Of a DNA stretch of 55,698 nucleotides, positions 53,177 to 55,698 are shown one piece after another (positions within the stretch are counted from its first letter, which is position 1; each line of letters begins with the position of its first letter). The position numbers and the translations under genes are program-made. Below the pieces are notes generated by a model. The model was not told the DNA's origin, did no database searches, and saw nothing but the letters and a program-made list of their open reading frames with translations. Source of the stretch: Saprospiraceae bacterium (GTDB lineage Bacteria > Bacteroidota > Bacteroidia > Chitinophagales > Saprospiraceae); assembly GCA_020630495.1 (NCBI GenBank), contig JAHDBH010000011.1, forward strand, positions 1 through 55,698, written 5' to 3'.

Positions 53177-53362
53177 GGACACAAATATGAGCCACCAATC
53201 TGATATGGGCTAATCGTATCTACGAAGTAGGCTCACAGATCGACATAGTACGGAGGAAGGCCAGTAGTATTATCTCAACTTAGCACCTTGGCAAGTCGCC
53301 ATTGCAGAGATCAGCACTGGACCACTGGTCCAATAGCAAATGTACTCATGCATTAGAAATGA

Positions 53363-54754
53363 CTACTTAGACTCTACCGGCTTTGGCTTGCGGCGTGTCT
53401 TGAAAAGCTCTACCAACTGCTTGTCCGTCATGAAACTCATATCTGAGAAAAATGACTTGACAAATTTCTTGATGTCCTGATAGTCCTTGCCACGCTTATC
53501 TGTGTATCGCTTAATCAGGCGCTTGATATAGCGAAGGCTGATCTCTTTAATGCGCTGATTAAATTTCTGATTATCACAGATCGACATGTAGCTCGTAAAG
53601 ACCTTAGTCCACTCAAAGTACTCTGGATATTCCTCTACGGTAAGCGCCTTGATGGCCTTGTCAAATTTGAAGAGGAGTAGTTGTCTTAGAGCTTGATTGG
53701 GTAGAGATAAGCCTTCGTGGCGCGCCTGGTATTTGCTCACGGCATCTAGCGTGTCCTCATGCGTAAAGCCTTTAGTGTACAGCTCTTGAAGGACATCCAT
53801 AAAGTGGAGAAACTCATCCTTGATATCTCGATCTACGGCAGGATATAGCGCTGCGTGTAGCTGCTGATTGAAGCCGAGGCCTCGCTCTAGTAGCTCAAGG
53901 ATAAACTTGAAGAATGCCTTATCAAATCCTTCCTCCTTTCTGGCTTCATTGAGGCGAGCAGCCACCTGCTCACCATCTTTCTTGGTAAACTGCATGAAGA
54001 TCGCAGCGATCAGCACAATCTCATTGTACCCTTTGGCCTCGTGGAGGTCTCGATTATTTATCAGCTCAAGGATCGGTGTGATGATGGACGAATTGTCCAG
54101 ATCATTGGTCACACGGAAGATAAGGAAGTCGCGCAAGCTTGGAAACTCTACGAGAAATTCGCTCGCGGACTTAGGAAACTTGGCTGTATGAAAGTTGAGA
54201 TCGTCAAATTGCTTGGCATAGATGCGGTGCGCACGGATGCGCTCGTCTATATCACGATACTTATCCTGCTTCTGAGCAGAGAAGTAGCTTTTGGCGCGTT
54301 TGCCTTGCATCTCAGCGATGAGATTAGTGATCCAGATATCACTACTGAATGCAAATCCCGCCTGCACACCTTGACCCACACGGCCAATGATGTACTCGAA
54401 GTTGGAGGAGGAAGCAATGGCTAAAATCACTTCGCGGAACATCGCTTGTGGACGTACATACTTAAATCGCTCATTCAGCTTGCCGCGCAGGATGCTATAG
54501 CCTAGCAGCTTGGGCATGTATAGGCCTTCTAGTGCGGGATCTAGGATCGCACGCTCTAGCGATATGAGCTGGAGAGGATGTTCTACGGCCACCTGCTCAT
54601 AGAGCTCATGGATCTGCGGCTCGTAGATCTCTGTGATAGCTTTATAGTCAGCATCTTCCTCAGACTCGAGGAAAGTGGATAGCTGCTCAGAATTTTGAAT
54701 AGCTTCTGAGATCTCATCCAGGCGTTCTCGATAGGGCTTAAATAGCTCTTGCAT
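53363..54754 (-). CDS. Conserved-looking 463-residue protein, unknown
   Basis: I do not recognise this protein. It appears soluble and mainly helical, with no signal peptide and no membrane segment. The N-terminus is charged and coiled-coil-like (RERLDEISEAIQNSEQLSTFL), a middle region is rich in Lys and aromatic residues, and the C-terminus ends in a basic tail (FKTRRKPKPVESK). Codon use and the absence of stops over 1.4 kb make it a real gene. It lies between the EI24-like gene and rpsP, where many bacteria have rimM and trmD, but I see no sign of either. Confidence 0.75.
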   Translation of the reverse strand: MQELFKPYRERLDEISEAIQNSEQLSTFLESEEDADYKAITEIYEPQIHELYEQVAVEHPLQLISLERAILDPALEGLYMPKLLGYSILRGKLNERFKYVRPQAMFREVILAIASSSNFEYIIGRVGQGVQAGFAFSSDIWITNLIAEMQGKRAKSYFSAQKQDKYRDIDERIRAHRIYAKQFDDLNFHTAKFPKSASEFLVEFPSLRDFLIFRVTNDLDNSSIITPILELINNRDLHEAKGYNEIVLIAAIFMQFTKKDGEQVAARLNEARKEEGFDKAFFKFILELLERGLGFNQQLHAALYPAVDRDIKDEFLHFMDVLQELYTKGFTHEDTLDAVSKYQARHEGLSLPNQALRQLLLFKFDKAIKALTVEEYPEYFEWTKVFTSYMSICDNQKFNQRIKEISLRYIKRLIKRYTDKRGKDYQDIKKFVKSFFSDMSFMTDKQLVELFKTRRKPKPVESK

Positions 54755-54775
54755 GGTGTCGGGAATTTAAGGGAT

Positions 54776-54789
54776 TGCGCCAAGGCGCA
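54776..54789. repeat. Perfect small hairpin between rpsP and the unknown gene
   Basis: TGCGCC and GGCGCA pair with two bases between, directly after the leftward rpsP gene. It has no T run, so a standard intrinsic terminator is not clear. RNA stability or a weak stop are possible. Confidence 0.45.
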
Positions 54790-54808
54790 GTCTCTATGAA
54801 TGATAGAT

Positions 54809-55411
54809 CTACTCCTCTTCGTCTGCTACTGGTGCAGCTTCTTCGGTCGCAGGTGCAGCTTCCGCTGTTGCAGGTGCAGTCTCCTCTGTGGCTGGTGCTT
54901 CTGCTTCTGCAGCAGGTGCTGCTTCTTCTGTTGCGGGTGCTTCTGCCTCCGATGCAGATTCATCTGCTTCTGGTGCAGCTTCTTCCACTACAGGTAGCGG
55001 TTTTGCAGTACCTGAGACCATTTTATGCCATTCTTGTTTTTCCTTGGCTGTTTGCTCCATGCGAGCCTGTACTTTGGACTCTTTGCTATCTACAAATTCC
55101 TGGAATTTGGCATTCGCATCTTCGATACTCATGGCGCCCTTCTTCACACCACGCATCAGGTGCTTGTAGTACATCACGCCTTGGAAGCGCAGGATAGCCC
55201 TGGTAGTGTGGGTCGGCTGTGCACCATTTTCAAGCCACTCGTAGGCTCTCATGCGGTCTAGCTCTATGGTTGCAGGTGAAGTCATCGGATTGTAAGATCC
55301 GATCTTCTCGATGAATTTACCATCGCGTGGAGCACGCGCGTCAGCGATGACGATATGGTAGAAAGGTCTCTTGCGGCGGCCTCTGCGGGCCAGTCTGATT
55401 TTTACAGGCAT
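54809..55411 (-). CDS. rpsP: 30S ribosomal protein S16 with long acidic tail
   Basis: S16 binds 16S rRNA early in assembly of the small subunit. Residues 1-85 hold the conserved core ([56 protein letters not shown]). After a linker the last ~70 residues are a low-complexity tail of Ala, Glu, Pro and Thr in repeated units like [15 protein letters not shown]16 in E. coli has only 82 residues. Extended S16 proteins occur in Bacteroidota, but this tail is long and acidic, opposite in charge to the rRNA-binding core. It is preceded by a -7 box at 55482-55489. Confidence 0.94.
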   Translation of the reverse strand: MPVKIRLARRGRRKRPFYHIVIADARAPRDGKFIEKIGSYNPMTSPATIELDRMRAYEWLENGAQPTHTTRAILRFQGVMYYKHLMRGVKKGAMSIEDANAKFQEFVDSKESKVQARMEQTAKEKQEWHKMVSGTAKPLPVVEEAAPEADESASEAEAPATEEAAPAAEAEAPATEETAPATAEAAPATEEAAPVADEEE

Positions 55412-55481
55412 GTCTGCTAAAATTTAATTGGATGAACCATTACCTCCTGGCCAGCTAGTGGCACAGAGGATTTCAACGGCG

Positions 55482-55489
55482 CAAAAGTA
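55482..55489 (-). promoter_or_regulatory. -7 box TACTTTTG before rpsP
   Basis: It is an exact TAnnTTTG match about 70 bases before the leftward ATG, in the form TACTTTTGC common before Bacteroidota housekeeping genes. No clear -33 TTG at the usual spacing. Confidence 0.5.
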
Positions 55490-55612
55490 CGACTTCTTTA
55501 GCAATTTTACGCAGATAAGCTAGATACGAGCTATACCGTGTGGCTTGTCAGCCAAATGCGTCTGGAGAAACTAAAAATCATACAAGGATGAATGCCAGCA
55601 TGTCTGAATGAT

Positions 55613-55696
55613 CTATCCCACGGGGTCATAGAGCAAAGAATAAGCTGACACCCTCTGCGCTGCCCCACTGTCCAGAATCAATTGCGCAGCACTCTG
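55613..55696 (-). CDS. Possible 3' end of a gene running in from the right
   Basis: A leftward frame is open from the window edge to a TAG at 55613-55615, giving 27 codons with a protein-like make-up (AAQLILDSGAAQRVSAYSL). It is too short to name, and random occurrence is possible. Confidence 0.25.
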   Translation of the reverse strand, partial: QSAAQLILDSGAAQRVSAYSLLYDPVG

Positions 55697-55698
55697 CA

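Noticed and set aside
1-55698. CRISPR arrays, tRNA, rRNA, insertion sequences and prophage genes
   Set aside because: I found no regularly spaced direct repeats, no cloverleaf-like or rRNA-like stretch, and no transposase, integrase or phage structural gene.

Overview
The window reads as chromosomal DNA of a gliding or T9SS-bearing Bacteroidota, probably of the Saprospiria/Lewinella type (the lineage is inferred, not shown). The signs are type IX secretion genes (porU, a PorP/SprF protein, gldJ), a SusC/SusD pair, a lycopene cyclase, an HU-CCDC81/SPOR protein, promoter -7 boxes of the Bacteroidota form TAnnTTTG, and a MurE with the DNPR motif of meso-diaminopimelate-adding enzymes. I found no tRNA, rRNA, CRISPR array, insertion sequence or prophage.

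Layout. 1-5151: T9SS/gliding block (porU leftward and cut by the window edge, porP/sprF and gldJ rightward). 5233-10157: murF, an arginase-fold protein, a Glu/Leu-type dehydrogenase and crtY. 10178-25552: a complete leftward division and cell-wall (dcw) cluster in the order mraZ-rsmH-ftsL-ftsI-murE-mraY-murD-ftsW-murG-murC-ftsQ-ftsA-ftsZ, with many 4-base start/stop overlaps, a candidate MraZ operator in front, an internal terminator-like hairpin between murE and mraY, and a strong terminator after ftsZ. 25957-34938: a glycosyltransferase, a fused alpha/beta E1 dehydrogenase, a DUF1573 protein, yaaA, a penicillin-acylase-type hydrolase translationally linked to a small membrane protein and a voltage-gated K+ channel, and a DoxX-like protein. 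34989-39954: a 49-residue ORF, a DUF2254 membrane protein, and the linked genes for a COG2509 flavoprotein, kdsA and a SPOR protein. 40149-52336: a polysaccharide-utilisation-type locus with a membrane-tethered regulator, SusC, SusD, a lipoprotein fusing a glycerophosphodiesterase to a GH16 glucanase, a secreted EEP-family phosphodiesterase/phosphatase and a convergent sulfatase. 52406-55411: an EI24/CysZ-like protein, an unrecognised 463-residue protein and rpsP.

The most unusual signal lies outside the gene list. It is a dispersed tiny hairpin family, NNNC-TTTC-GN'N'N'-AAA, whose stem changes by compensating substitutions. I found eleven copies on both strands, inside genes (in more than one reading frame) and once between genes. 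Two further points stand out: the region upstream of the locus regulator carries the decayed tail of a T9SS-exported protein, and the utilisation locus combines glucanase, phosphodiesterase and sulfatase activities in a way that suggests a phosphate-bearing glycan as substrate.
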